From positions 1 to 38,794 of the forward strand of contig JAAWHU010000027.1 of NCBI GenBank assembly GCA_022796015.1: a DNA stretch of 38,794 bases. The letters run 5' to 3'. Of this stretch, positions 24,602-32,525 are shown in pieces. Every line of letters begins with the position of its first letter. Positions within the stretch are counted from its first letter, which is position 1. The position numbers were made by a program, and so were the translations under genes. This stretch comes from Hungatella sp. (lineage in GTDB: Bacteria; Bacillota; Clostridia; Lachnospirales; Lachnospiraceae). A model generated the notes under the pieces. That model saw only the letters and a list, made by a program, of their open reading frames with translations. It did no database searches and was not told the origin of the DNA.

Positions 24602-25708
24602 ATGGAAAACACCACCCCCAAAATTATATTAACCGGAGACCGCCCCACAGGAAGACTTCACGTAGGCCACTACGTAGGCTCCCTCAAGCGCCGCGTAGAG
24701 CTCCAGAACTCCGGCCAATTTGACCATATTTTCATCATGATCGCCGACGCCCAGGCCTTAACCGACAACGCCGACAACCCCGAAAAAGTGCGGCAGAACA
24801 TTATCGAGGTAGCCCTAGACTACCTATCCTGCGGCTTAGACCCAGCCAAATCCACCCTTTTCATCCAATCCCAGATTCCCGAGCTGACGGAGTTAACCTT
24901 CTACTATATGAATCTGGTAACTGTATCCCGCCTTCAGCGGAACCCTACGGTAAAAAATGAGATCAAGATGCGCAACTTCGAGGCAAGCATACCCGTAGGC
25001 TTTTTCGCCTACCCCATCAGCCAGGCCTCAGACATTACCGCCTTCAAGGCCACCACGGTGCCTGTAGGAGAAGACCAGCTGCCCATGATCGAGCAGACCA
25101 GGGAGATCGTCAGAAGCTTTAATCACATCTACGGAGAAGTCCTTGTAGAGCCCGACGTACTTCTTCCGGACAACAAAGCCTGCCTGCGCCTTCCCGGCAT
25201 TGACGGCAAAGCCAAGATGAGCAAGTCTCTGAATAACTGCATCTATCTCTCCGATACAGAAGAAGACGTGAAGAAAAAAGTCATGAGCATGTTCACAGAC
25301 CCCAACCATCTCCGCGTCCAGGATCCGGGGCAGGTAGAAGGCAACCCGGTCTTCATCTATCTGGATGCCTTCTGCAAAGACGAATACTTTGCCATGTTCT
25401 GGCCCGAATATAAGAACCTGGACGAACTAAAGGCCCACTATACCAGAGGCGGGCTGGGAGACGTAAAGGTAAAACGTTTTCTCAACCAAGTCCTCCAGTC
25501 AGAGCTTGCTCCCATCCGGGCCCGCAGGAAGGAATATGAGAAAAATATACCGGAGGTTTACCGAATCTTAAAAGAAGGAAGCATCTGTGCCCAGAAGGCG
25601 GCGGCCCAGACCCTTGCAGAAGTAAAGGCTGCCATGAAGATCAATTACTTTGACGACGAGGAGCTGATCCAGAGCCAGGCCCAGCGTTTTAAGGAAAATA
25701 ATTTATGA
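24602..25708 (+). CDS. trpS: Tryptophanyl-tRNA synthetase
   Basis: This 368-residue class I synthetase charges tRNA-Trp. The HIGH-type motif is H20-V-G-H23 in [10 protein letters not shown] and the KMSKS loop is intact at 205-209. The start at 24602 has AGGAGGAG 7-10 bases ahead; an in-frame extension to 24386 is repetitive and unlike the family. Its first half favours GTA, CCC and TTA codons and is C-rich on the coding strand, unlike the GTG-rich genes around it. The stop overlaps the start of the carboxypeptidase gene (ATGA), so the two are coupled. Its leader has a terminator-like hairpin that could serve attenuation. Confidence 0.96.
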   Translation: MENTTPKIILTGDRPTGRLHVGHYVGSLKRRVELQNSGQFDHIFIMIADAQALTDNADNPEKVRQNIIEVALDYLSCGLDPAKSTLFIQSQIPELTELTFYYMNLVTVSRLQRNPTVKNEIKMRNFEASIPVGFFAYPISQASDITAFKATTVPVGEDQLPMIEQTREIVRSFNHIYGEVLVEPDVLLPDNKACLRLPGIDGKAKMSKSLNNCIYLSDTEEDVKKKVMSMFTDPNHLRVQDPGQVEGNPVFIYLDAFCKDEYFAMFWPEYKNLDELKAHYTRGGLGDVKVKRFLNQVLQSELAPIRARRKEYEKNIPEVYRILKEGSICAQKAAAQTLAEVKAAMKINYFDDEELIQSQAQRFKENNL

Positions 25709-27003
25709 AGCGAACACATACAATAAGGATCCTGGCGTTGTCTCTTGCTCTTAGCTTTGCAGTTCCCGCAAAGGCCTTTGCCGTTCAGACCACAGCTTTG
25801 CCGCCTGGGAGCTCGTCCGGACAGTCCGCTGTGGCAGAGCCCCAGATCCAGGCAGAGGGCGCCGTAGTCATAGATGCCCGGACAGGAGATATTCTTTACG
25901 GTAAAAACGAGAAGAAGCGCTTTTATCCTGCCAGTACCACCAAGCTGATGACGGCGATGCTGACTTTGGAGCATACAAACTTAAACGATACGGTAACATT
26001 TTCCAAGGCTGCCACCACCAACCTGGAGGCAGGAGCCTCCACTCTGAAGCTTACGGAGGGGGACAAGCTGACCGTGGAACAGTGCCTTTACGGCCTTCTG
26101 CTGAAATCCGCCAATGAGATCGGCAATGGCCTGGCGGAGCACATTGCAGGAAGCGTAGATGGGTTTGCAGAGCTGATGAATCAGAAGGCAGCGGCTTTGG
26201 GGTGTACAGGAACTCATTTTGCCAATCCCCACGGCCTGAACAACAGCAATCATTATACCACCCCCTATGATATGGCTCTGATTGCCAGAGCCGCATTTCA
26301 GAATGAGACCTTGTGCAAGATCGACACCACTACCAGCTACCAATTTCCTGCCATCAAAAAGTCCGGCGCTGTCACCATCACCATGGGGCATAAGATGATG
26401 TACCCCACAGATTCCAGGTATTATGAAGGGATCATCGGAGGCAAGACCGGCTATACCTCCCTGGCAGGAAACACTCTGGTTACCGGGGCAGAGCGCAACG
26501 GCATCCGTCTCATCGCCGTCATAATGAAAAGCAAGGCCACCCATTATACGGATACCAAGGCGCTTTTGGATTACGGCTTTGCAGTGACACAATCAGTGCC
26601 TGCAGGCAGCCCGCCCGCCCAGAATCTGACAGGCCCGGGGGTTATGAACGGTTCGGGGCCATCTGGAACGGCGCCGCAGCCTGCTCCTGCGGTTACAGGG
26701 TGGATCAAAGATGAGAAGGGCTGGTACTATATCAAATCCGATGGAACATGGGCGGCAGGAGAATGGCTTAACCTGAACCAGAAGAGCTACTGGATAGATC
26801 CTAATGGTTATATGGCCACAGGGTGGCGCCAGTTTACCGATGGCAAATGGTACTATTTCCGCTCCGATGGGTCTATGGCATCAGATTATTGGGCCGCGGA
26901 TAACGGTAAATGGTTCTATCTGGGGAGCCAGGGCTTTATGCTTCTCAATACCAGGACTCCTGACGGTTATGTGGTGGGAAGCGATGGCGCATGGCTTCCA
27001 TAG
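25705..27003 (+). CDS. Secreted D-alanyl-D-alanine carboxypeptidase with C-terminal wall-binding repeats
   Basis: This 432-residue penicillin-binding protein (peptidase S11) trims peptidoglycan stem peptides outside the cell. Residues 1-26 form a signal peptide ([17 protein letters not shown], cut near AKAFA). The active site is complete: S77-T-T-K80, S135-A-N137 and K247-T-G249. A proline/glycine-rich linker (about 300-330) leads to choline-binding-type repeats ([53 protein letters not shown]), so the enzyme anchors to the wall by aromatic repeats rather than the usual amphipathic membrane helix of DacA. The ATG overlaps the trpS stop. A strong terminator follows. Confidence 0.95.
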   Translation: MKRTHTIRILALSLALSFAVPAKAFAVQTTALPPGSSSGQSAVAEPQIQAEGAVVIDARTGDILYGKNEKKRFYPASTTKLMTAMLTLEHTNLNDTVTFSKAATTNLEAGASTLKLTEGDKLTVEQCLYGLLLKSANEIGNGLAEHIAGSVDGFAELMNQKAAALGCTGTHFANPHGLNNSNHYTTPYDMALIARAAFQNETLCKIDTTTSYQFPAIKKSGAVTITMGHKMMYPTDSRYYEGIIGGKTGYTSLAGNTLVTGAERNGIRLIAVIMKSKATHYTDTKALLDYGFAVTQSVPAGSPPAQNLTGPGVMNGSGPSGTAPQPAPAVTGWIKDEKGWYYIKSDGTWAAGEWLNLNQKSYWIDPNGYMATGWRQFTDGKWYYFRSDGSMASDYWAADNGKWFYLGSQGFMLLNTRTPDGYVVGSDGAWLP

Positions 27004-27014
27004 AATCGGAATAG

Positions 27015-27056
27015 AGAAAAAGCATCTTTACCAGAGAGGATAAAGATGCTTTTTCT
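27015..27056. terminator. Strong bidirectional terminator
   Basis: AGAAAAAGCATCTTTA at 27015-27030 pairs perfectly with 27041-27056, a 16-bp stem with a 10-base loop. A run on the left and T run on the right let it stop transcription from both the carboxypeptidase gene and the facing XRE gene. Confidence 0.92.
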
Positions 27057-27068
27057 TTGTACATCATA

Positions 27069-27329
27069 TTAAGAGTCGCTGCTGATATGGCTTGCATACA
27101 TTTCCGGTGATGGAAATGCATATTCGCTGTTATCCATACGAAATTCCATAACATCTTCCACGGAACATTTCAAAATGGTGCATAGTACGCCGATGGTGTG
27201 AGTGGATACATATTGATTGTTTTTCAGTCGGTTAATCTGTCCGGAGCTGAAACCATATTCCTTGATAAGACGGTATTGGCTGACCTTTTTCTCTTTCATT
27301 GTTTTCCATAATGGGTCATAAATAATCAT
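27069..27329 (-). CDS. Small XRE/Cro-type DNA-binding regulator
   Basis: This 86-residue protein has an HTH in the N-terminal two thirds (VSQYRLIKEYGFSSGQINRL ... VSTHTIGVLCTILKCSVEDV), the compact type with YDPLWKTMKEKK at the start. GGGAGGAGG lies 6 bases before the ATG at 27329; the frame to 27449 is an upstream extension. It is divergent from the cysteine-rich gene at 27508 and is likely a local repressor or activator, but its target is unknown. Confidence 0.85.
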   Translation of the reverse strand: MIIYDPLWKTMKEKKVSQYRLIKEYGFSSGQINRLKNNQYVSTHTIGVLCTILKCSVEDVMEFRMDNSEYAFPSPEMYASHISSDS

Positions 27330-27457
27330 TCGTAAACCTCCTCCCTTGAATCTATTTAAACGCGTTCTATGCATATTAGCATATTGTCCATAATTGGAAT
27401 ATAATGGAAGAAATGGAAAATACAGGCGAAATAGTATAAGAAGTTCCAAAGGTTTGC

Positions 27458-27487
27458 TTGACGTAAGCAGGAGAAACCATGTATGAT
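27458..27487 (+). promoter_or_regulatory. Promoter of the cysteine-rich DUF6062-like gene
   Basis: TTGACG at 27458-27463 and TATGAT at 27482-27487 are spaced by 18 bases, 20 bases ahead of the ATG. A TAGGAG ribosome site lies in between. Confidence 0.6.
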
Positions 27488-27507
27488 ATCATTTAGGAGA
27501 TGATAAA

Positions 27508-28263
27508 ATGAAAGAAAAATTATATACCATAGAGCTTCACGATGCCCTGACCTCAGGCGATGAATGCCCTTTTTGCTGGTTGGAGAGGAAATTGGAGGAG
27601 GCAGCTATTGAGTTTGTCTTAGGCTCCTCCTACATGGAAAGCGATATACGGGATCAGACGGATAAAAAAGGATTCTGCCGCAGACATACGAAGGCCATGT
27701 TTGATTACGGCAACACACTGGGCAACGCCTGGATCTTAAAGACCAGAATGGTCTATCTGCGCTCCCAGATAAAAAAACAGATGGAAGAGTTTTCTCCCCA
27801 GCCAGCTACGGTTCTGGGAAGGCTTAAGAAAAAAGAGGGGCAGGAGAATGCCGTCAGTGCCTGGATTCGCCAGGAGGAAGGCCGCTGCTATGTATGCGAC
27901 CGGGTGGATGAGACTTACCGGCGTGTTTTGGATACGTTTGTGTATCAGGTAAAGCATGAAAAAGAGTTTCTGGATCTGGTAAAAGGCTGCAAGGGATTCT
28001 GTATTCACCACTTTGCGGATCTGGTGGAGATCTGCGGGAGAGAGCTGGGGAAGAAGGAACAGGATCAGGTATTCCCCATACTGTTTGAGCAGATGAACCG
28101 GGAGCTGGATCGGATTCAGGAGGATATTGACTGGCTCATTGAAAAGTACGATTACAGAAATGCAGATAAAAGCTGGAAAAATTCACAGGACGCCGTGCAG
28201 CGGACCATGCAGAAGATTGTAGGGGGGCATCCGGCGGATCCGGTGTTTCGATGCAAGAAGTAA
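27508..28263 (+). CDS. Cysteine-rich protein of the DUF6062 type, function unknown
   Basis: This 251-residue soluble protein has no signal peptide. I think it belongs to the uncharacterised DUF6062 group. It carries two copies of the same metal-site-like pattern: C20-P-F-C23 with GFC57-R-R-H60, then C127-Y-V-C130 with GFC165-I-H-H168. Spacing between the CxxC and FCxxH halves is almost equal (33 and 34 residues), so the protein is an internal duplication. The set C-C-C-H suits zinc or another thiophilic metal. A helical, charged C-terminal part (EDIDWLIEKYDYRN) follows. It is upstream of rubrerythrin by 104 bases, and both may belong to stress or metal handling. No enzymatic motif is recognised. 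Confidence 0.75.
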   Translation: MKEKLYTIELHDALTSGDECPFCWLERKLEEAAIEFVLGSSYMESDIRDQTDKKGFCRRHTKAMFDYGNTLGNAWILKTRMVYLRSQIKKQMEEFSPQPATVLGRLKKKEGQENAVSAWIRQEEGRCYVCDRVDETYRRVLDTFVYQVKHEKEFLDLVKGCKGFCIHHFADLVEICGRELGKKEQDQVFPILFEQMNRELDRIQEDIDWLIEKYDYRNADKSWKNSQDAVQRTMQKIVGGHPADPVFRCKK

Positions 28264-28299
28264 GAGGCCTTTCGGATTTCGTGAATATTTTTAAAGGCT

Positions 28300-28362
28300 G
28301 AGGAGATACTACCTCTGAGAAAATAGTATGCCCAAAGGGGCGCTAGAGTGCCAGGAGGTAGT
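28300..28362 (+). promoter_or_regulatory. Possible SD-masking leader of rubrerythrin
   Basis: ACTACCTC at 28308-28315 is perfectly complementary to GAGGTAGT at 28355-28362, which contains the ribosome site (AGGAGG at 28353-28358). CCTC could instead pair with GAGG at 28300-28303. Two small hairpins (GCCC-AAAG-GGGC and GGCGC-TAGA-GTGCC) lie between. Confidence 0.45.
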
Positions 28363-28367
28363 TAGCA

Positions 28368-28976
28368 ATGCAGGATTTCAGAAGGAGCGAGACGCTTAAA
28401 AATCTTATGAGGGCCTTTGCCGGAGAGAGCCAGGCCAGGAACCGGTATACCTTTGCGGCGGGAGTTGCCAAACAGGAGAAGCTGCCGGTGATCGAGGCGG
28501 TATTTCAGTTTACGGCCGATCAGGAAAAGGAGCATGGGGAAATCTTCTATAACTATATGAAGGAGCTGACAGGGGAGAACATCCATATCGATGGGGCGTT
28601 CCCCATTAATATCTCCCAGAAGACCCTTGATCTTTTAAAGGCAGCCAGACACAATGAGTACGAGGAGCACGATGTGGTCTATAAAGCTTTCGGCGACAAG
28701 GCGAAGGAGGAAGGCTTCGAGGAGATCGGAAGGGCGTTTCATCAGATCGCGGCCATTGAAAAGGTTCACGGAGACCGGTTCGGGATGCTGGCTGATCTCA
28801 TGGAGCAGAACCGGCTGTTTTTGTCCGATGTGGCTACGGGATGGATGTGCCTGAACTGCGGCCATATCCTGACAGCCACCCAGGCCCCGGCTATGTGCCC
28901 GGTGTGCAGACACGAGCAGGGCTATTTCATCCGATTGGAACTGGCCCCTTATACCTTGTCCTTTCGTGAAAGCTGA
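28368..28976 (+). CDS. rbr: Rubrerythrin
   Basis: This 202-residue non-haem iron protein reduces hydrogen peroxide in anaerobes. The ferritin-like four-helix domain carries the diiron ligands (E20, E53-xx-H56, E97 and neighbours, E131-xx-H134). The C-terminal rubredoxin domain has C161-xx-C164 and C177-xx-C180 for an FeS4 site. Its electron donor is normally NADH via a rubredoxin reductase, not visible here. The ribosome site is strong but may be masked in the leader. It is followed after 22 bases by a metallophosphoesterase gene. Confidence 0.95.
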   Translation: MQDFRRSETLKNLMRAFAGESQARNRYTFAAGVAKQEKLPVIEAVFQFTADQEKEHGEIFYNYMKELTGENIHIDGAFPINISQKTLDLLKAARHNEYEEHDVVYKAFGDKAKEEGFEEIGRAFHQIAAIEKVHGDRFGMLADLMEQNRLFLSDVATGWMCLNCGHILTATQAPAMCPVCRHEQGYFIRLELAPYTLSFRES

Positions 28977-28998
28977 GGGTTTGTGAAGTACGAACGCA

Positions 28999-29862
28999 AT
29001 GGAGAGAGTTATGTGGCAATTAGCAGCGGCGGCGGGGATGGGGGCATTGGCCTGCTGTCTCCGGTCCGCTTATGAGCGGCATCATTTTACAACGGATGTG
29101 TATGAACTGACATCAAAAAAGATCACGGAGAAGAAAACCTTTGTATTTCTTTCGGATCTCCATAACAACTGTTTCGGCAGGGGCCAGGAGAGGCTGTTGG
29201 CAGCCATCCGGGAGGTAAAGCCTGACGGAGTGCTGGTGGGAGGGGATATGATGGTGGTGAAGGAGAGGGCGGAGCTGGACACCGCCCTGTTTTTGGTGGG
29301 AGAGCTTGCCAGGCAGTATCCGGTGTATTACGGCAATGGGAACCATGAAAGCCGTATAGACAGGAAGAGATGGCTTTATGGGGATCAGTACGATGTGTTT
29401 GTAAGACGGCTTAAGGAGGCGGGAGTCTGCCATTTATCTGATGCAAGCATTGATTTTTCCGGCGGGATCCGCATAAGCGGACTGGATTTAGAGCGGAGGT
29501 ATTATGAAAAACGGGTCAGTGACCGGCTGGATGTGTCCTACATAGAGAAACGGCTGGGAAAGGCATCGGAGGAGAAATATGAGATTCTTCTTGCCCATTC
29601 CCCCCTGTTTCGGAAAGCCTATGCCAGGTGGGGCGCTGACCTGACCCTATCAGGGCATTTTCACGGGGGAACCATACGGATTCCCGGCATGGGCGGGGTC
29701 ATGACCCCTCAGCATCATTTTTTTCTGGAAAGCTGCGCAGGCTGCCTTGTGACGGAGGGAAGGGCCATGATCGTCAGCAGAGGCCTGGGAACCCATTCGA
29801 TTAATATCCGGCTGAACAATATGTCCCAGCTGGTGGTGGTGACATTATGTCCGGCCTCTTGA
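28999..29862 (+). CDS. Membrane-anchored metallophosphoesterase (YkuE/YaeI-like)
   Basis: This 287-residue calcineurin-type phosphoesterase has the metal-binding motifs LSDLHNN, GGDMM, GNGNHES, LLAHSP and SGHFHGG in order. The N-terminus (MWQLAAAAGMGALACCLRSA) is hydrophobic and looks like a signal anchor, so the catalytic domain would lie at the membrane. Relatives act on phospholipid or nucleotide-type phosphodiesters; the substrate here is not known. It lies 22 bases after rubrerythrin and 98 bases before scpA. Confidence 0.88.
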   Translation: MERVMWQLAAAAGMGALACCLRSAYERHHFTTDVYELTSKKITEKKTFVFLSDLHNNCFGRGQERLLAAIREVKPDGVLVGGDMMVVKERAELDTALFLVGELARQYPVYYGNGNHESRIDRKRWLYGDQYDVFVRRLKEAGVCHLSDASIDFSGGIRISGLDLERRYYEKRVSDRLDVSYIEKRLGKASEEKYEILLAHSPLFRKAYARWGADLTLSGHFHGGTIRIPGMGGVMTPQHHFFLESCAGCLVTEGRAMIVSRGLGTHSINIRLNNMSQLVVVTLCPAS

Positions 29863-29960
29863 GATATGGAAAGCTTTATGGTAGAATTGCCCTGTAGCTG
29901 TGAAAAATCACGGGTCCATGGAAGTGTCCGTGATCTAAAGTTTGAGCAGGGAGGAAGGCA

Positions 29961-30761
29961 ATGGCGGGCATTTCCTATAAGCTGGAGAATTTTGAGGGTC
30001 CCCTGGATCTTCTTCTCCATCTAATCGAAAAGAATAAGGTGAGTATTTATGATATTCCTATTGTTCTCATTACGGAGCAGTATCTGGAGTATGTGAGCCA
30101 TATGGAGACAGAGGATCTGAATGTGGTCAGTGAGTTCCTAGTGATGGCAGCCACATTGATCGACATTAAGTCCCGGATGCTTCTGCCGGCTGAGGTCAAT
30201 GAGGAAGGGGAGGAAGAGGATCCGAGGGCGGAGCTTGTGGCACGTCTTCTTGAGTATAAGATGTACAAATACATGGCCCAGGAGCTTCTGGAGCTTGAGG
30301 AGGGAGCGGGCCGTCATTTTTATAAGGAATCCACGGTGCCAAGGGAGGTGGCCAAGTACGAGCCTCCCGTGGACTTGGATCAGCTTTTAGATGGGCTGAC
30401 TCTGGCAAAGCTCCAGGCCGTCTTTGAGTCGGTGGTGAAGCGCAGGGCGGACAAGATCGACCCGATCCGAAGCAAATTCGGCACCATACGCAGGGAGCCC
30501 ATAAGCCTAGAGGATCGAATCGGATCAGTCATGGATTATGCCAGAAGCCATAGGAAATTCAGCTTCCGGCAGCTTTTGGAGCGCCAGGAGGATAAACTGG
30601 AGGTGGTGGTCACGTTTCTGGCCGTGCTGGAGCTTATGAAGATGGGGAAGATCCATCTGACTCAGGAAACGTTGTTTGACGATATGAATATAGAGACTCT
30701 GGAGCCGGAGGGGGAAGAGGGAGAGTTAAACCTGGAAGGCCTGGAGGATTTTGAAGGGTAG
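29961..30761 (+). CDS. scpA: Segregation and condensation protein A
   Basis: This 266-residue kleisin bridges the SMC heads in the bacterial condensin complex. The N-terminal SMC-neck-binding domain reads YKLENFEGPLDLLLHLIEKN, the middle is acidic and flexible (EEGEEEDPRAE), and the C-terminal winged-helix part precedes an acidic tail. A GGGAGGAAGG ribosome site lies before the ATG. A 7-bp hairpin (ATCACGG/CCGTGAT, 29907-29934) lies in the gap upstream. scpB follows 8 bases later in the usual arrangement. Confidence 0.95.
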   Translation: MAGISYKLENFEGPLDLLLHLIEKNKVSIYDIPIVLITEQYLEYVSHMETEDLNVVSEFLVMAATLIDIKSRMLLPAEVNEEGEEEDPRAELVARLLEYKMYKYMAQELLELEEGAGRHFYKESTVPREVAKYEPPVDLDQLLDGLTLAKLQAVFESVVKRRADKIDPIRSKFGTIRREPISLEDRIGSVMDYARSHRKFSFRQLLERQEDKLEVVVTFLAVLELMKMGKIHLTQETLFDDMNIETLEPEGEEGELNLEGLEDFEG

Positions 30762-30769
30762 ACGATAAG

Positions 30770-31456
30770 ATGAGCGAGACAAAATACGAGGGCGGCGTGG
30801 ATGCCAGTCAGGTTATGGTTATGGAGGATTACACCCAGTCCAAGGAGAATGAGGAATTGTATCCCAAGGAGCAGTGGGAGGCTATTGTGGAGGCAGTGCT
30901 TTTTACCATGGGGCAGTCGGTGGAGGTAAGACAGCTGGCTGCGGCTATCGGACAGAACGAGAAGACGGCCAGACAGGTGGCGGAACAGCTGAGGCAGCGC
31001 TATGACAGGGAAAAGAGGGGGCTCCAGATTATTGAGCTGGAAAAAAGCTATCAGATGTGCACCAGGGTGGAATACTATGAGAATCTAATCCGTGTGGCAT
31101 CCACGCCGAAAAAGCATATGCTGACGGATGTGGTGCTGGAGACTTTGTCCATCATTGCCTACAAGCAGCCGGTGACCAAGCTGGAGATCGAGAAGATTCG
31201 GGGAGTAAAGTCAGACCATGCAGTGAACCGTCTTATTGAGTACAATTTGGTCCATGAGGTGGGACGGCTTGACGCCCCCGGCAGGCCTGCGCTGTTTGCA
31301 ACCACCGAGGAATTCTTGAGAAGGTTCGGAATCGGCTCCATGGAGAATCTTCCTTCTATAGATCCGGTACAGGCGGAGGAGATCAAAAGCCAGGTGGAGG
31401 AAGAATTGAACTTTGAGGAGGCCGGGGCGGAACCCGGGCTTGTGGAAGAATTGTAA
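30770..31456 (+). CDS. scpB: Segregation and condensation protein B
   Basis: This 228-residue protein dimerises and binds ScpA in the SMC-ScpAB complex. The tandem winged-helix core starts at about residue 38 (EAIVEAVLFTMGQSVEVRQL) and includes VVLETLSIIAYKQPVTKLEI, IRGVKSDHAVNRLIEYNLV and FATTEEFLRRFGI. The N-terminal 30 residues are an acidic extension beyond the usual start, and the ribosome site before 30770 is weak (GAAGGG). Translation may depend on coupling with scpA or start a little further in. No terminator is evident before the convergent AraC gene. Confidence 0.94.
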   Translation: MSETKYEGGVDASQVMVMEDYTQSKENEELYPKEQWEAIVEAVLFTMGQSVEVRQLAAAIGQNEKTARQVAEQLRQRYDREKRGLQIIELEKSYQMCTRVEYYENLIRVASTPKKHMLTDVVLETLSIIAYKQPVTKLEIEKIRGVKSDHAVNRLIEYNLVHEVGRLDAPGRPALFATTEEFLRRFGIGSMENLPSIDPVQAEEIKSQVEEELNFEEAGAEPGLVEEL

Positions 31457-31525
31457 TAAAAAGCATATTTTTTGATGGATTTAATAGTGGTTTCCAATCT
31501 GTTTTCATGATAAGTTTATAATACC

Positions 31526-32353
31526 TCAGGAAGCAAACTGTCTGCGGTACTGGAGGGGAGTCGTGTGCTCCCGGTCCCGGAATATTTTTACAAAGTTGTT
31601 GACATTGATGTATCCTACCTGTTCGGCGATCTCCGATATGGAAAGATCCGTGGTGATCAGCAGCTTTTTCGCTTCCGTAATCCGATATAAAATCAAATAT
31701 TCTTTAAAGGTAACACCGGAGATATCCTTAAAAGCCATGGAGAGAGCATGGGCGCTGACATAGGCAGAGGCAGCAGCTTCCCCGATGGTGAGTTTCCGAT
31801 GAAAATGTTCCCCGATATATCTTTGTGCCGTCAGGACCGCAGAGGAAAGGCTGCTGTCTGCCCGAACCGGAAAATACCGGGGACAGCGGCGGTATAGGTC
31901 GATGAGCATCGAGGTCACCAGAGAGAGACAGCAGGTAGTAAAAAATTCCTGTCTCAGCCGGTACTCCTCCTCCAGCTTTTGAAAATGGGGAAGAATCAGG
32001 CCGTAGGTGCTCTCGTCCAGTTCAAGGACATGGCAGAATTCTTTTGGACGCTGGATGAATATGGAGGATAGCTTGGGCTCCTTGATTCCGGACATAACAA
32101 GCTGGCTGGACATGGTGGCCACGTATCTGGTGTAGGGGGTCTTTTGGATAACAAAATTATGACGTTCCAGCCGGCTGATGAAGACGAGGCAGCGCCGTGT
32201 GAGGGAGTAAGTCCTGTGGCCGATTATGGCCTGGGAGCTGCCGCCGGTAACCAGGATCATCTCATATTCAAAATGTGCGCAGGGATTGAGGATCGCGTGG
32301 TCGATGGTGTCGGAATAAAAACAGCTGATCTCCGGAATATGTGTATAATTCAT
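31526..32353 (-). CDS. AraC-family transcriptional regulator
   Basis: This 275-residue protein has an N-terminal cupin-like sensor (about 1-130) and the C-terminal double HTH of AraC/XylS. It shows RKLTIGEAAASAYVSAHALS as the first helix pair, FKEYLILYRITEAKKLL, and IAEQVGYINVNNFVKIFRD as the second. It has AGGAAAGG before the ATG on the minus strand. It is divergent from the OYE-type flavoenzyme gene across 172 bp containing overlapping hairpins, and it probably senses a small ligand and activates that gene. Confidence 0.93.
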   Translation of the reverse strand: MNYTHIPEISCFYSDTIDHAILNPCAHFEYEMILVTGGSSQAIIGHRTYSLTRRCLVFISRLERHNFVIQKTPYTRYVATMSSQLVMSGIKEPKLSSIFIQRPKEFCHVLELDESTYGLILPHFQKLEEEYRLRQEFFTTCCLSLVTSMLIDLYRRCPRYFPVRADSSLSSAVLTAQRYIGEHFHRKLTIGEAAASAYVSAHALSMAFKDISGVTFKEYLILYRITEAKKLLITTDLSISEIAEQVGYINVNNFVKIFRDREHTTPLQYRRQFAS

Positions 32354-32395
32354 AGGATACCTTTCCTGAATATGTGATTACCAAAGATGTTGGGG

Positions 32396-32463
32396 TCAAA
32401 AGGTATTTTGCCCCCTTTGATACCGGATTGCTCCGCACTTTGTGCTCCCGCAATCCTGGTATC
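32396..32463. promoter_or_regulatory. Overlapping, mutually exclusive hairpins between AraC and the OYE gene
   Basis: GATACCGGATTGC at 32419-32431 pairs with GCAATCCTGGTATC at 32450-32463 (one bulge), capped by an inner GCAC/GTGC pair. GATACC overlaps the right arm of an upstream hairpin (TCAAAAGG at 32396-32403 with CCTTTGA at 32414-32420). The ATACC within it could also pair with GGTAT at 32402-32406. Confidence 0.5.
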
Positions 32464-32525
32464 TACCAAATATTATATCGGATTTTACATGCTGGGGCAA
32501 GATGAAAAAGAAGAGAGGAACGACT

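Noticed and set aside
24239..24648. Minus-strand ORFs upstream of trpS with GLGFAFA-type repeats
   Set aside because: They are antisense reads of the direct repeats, with no ribosome site or family resemblance.
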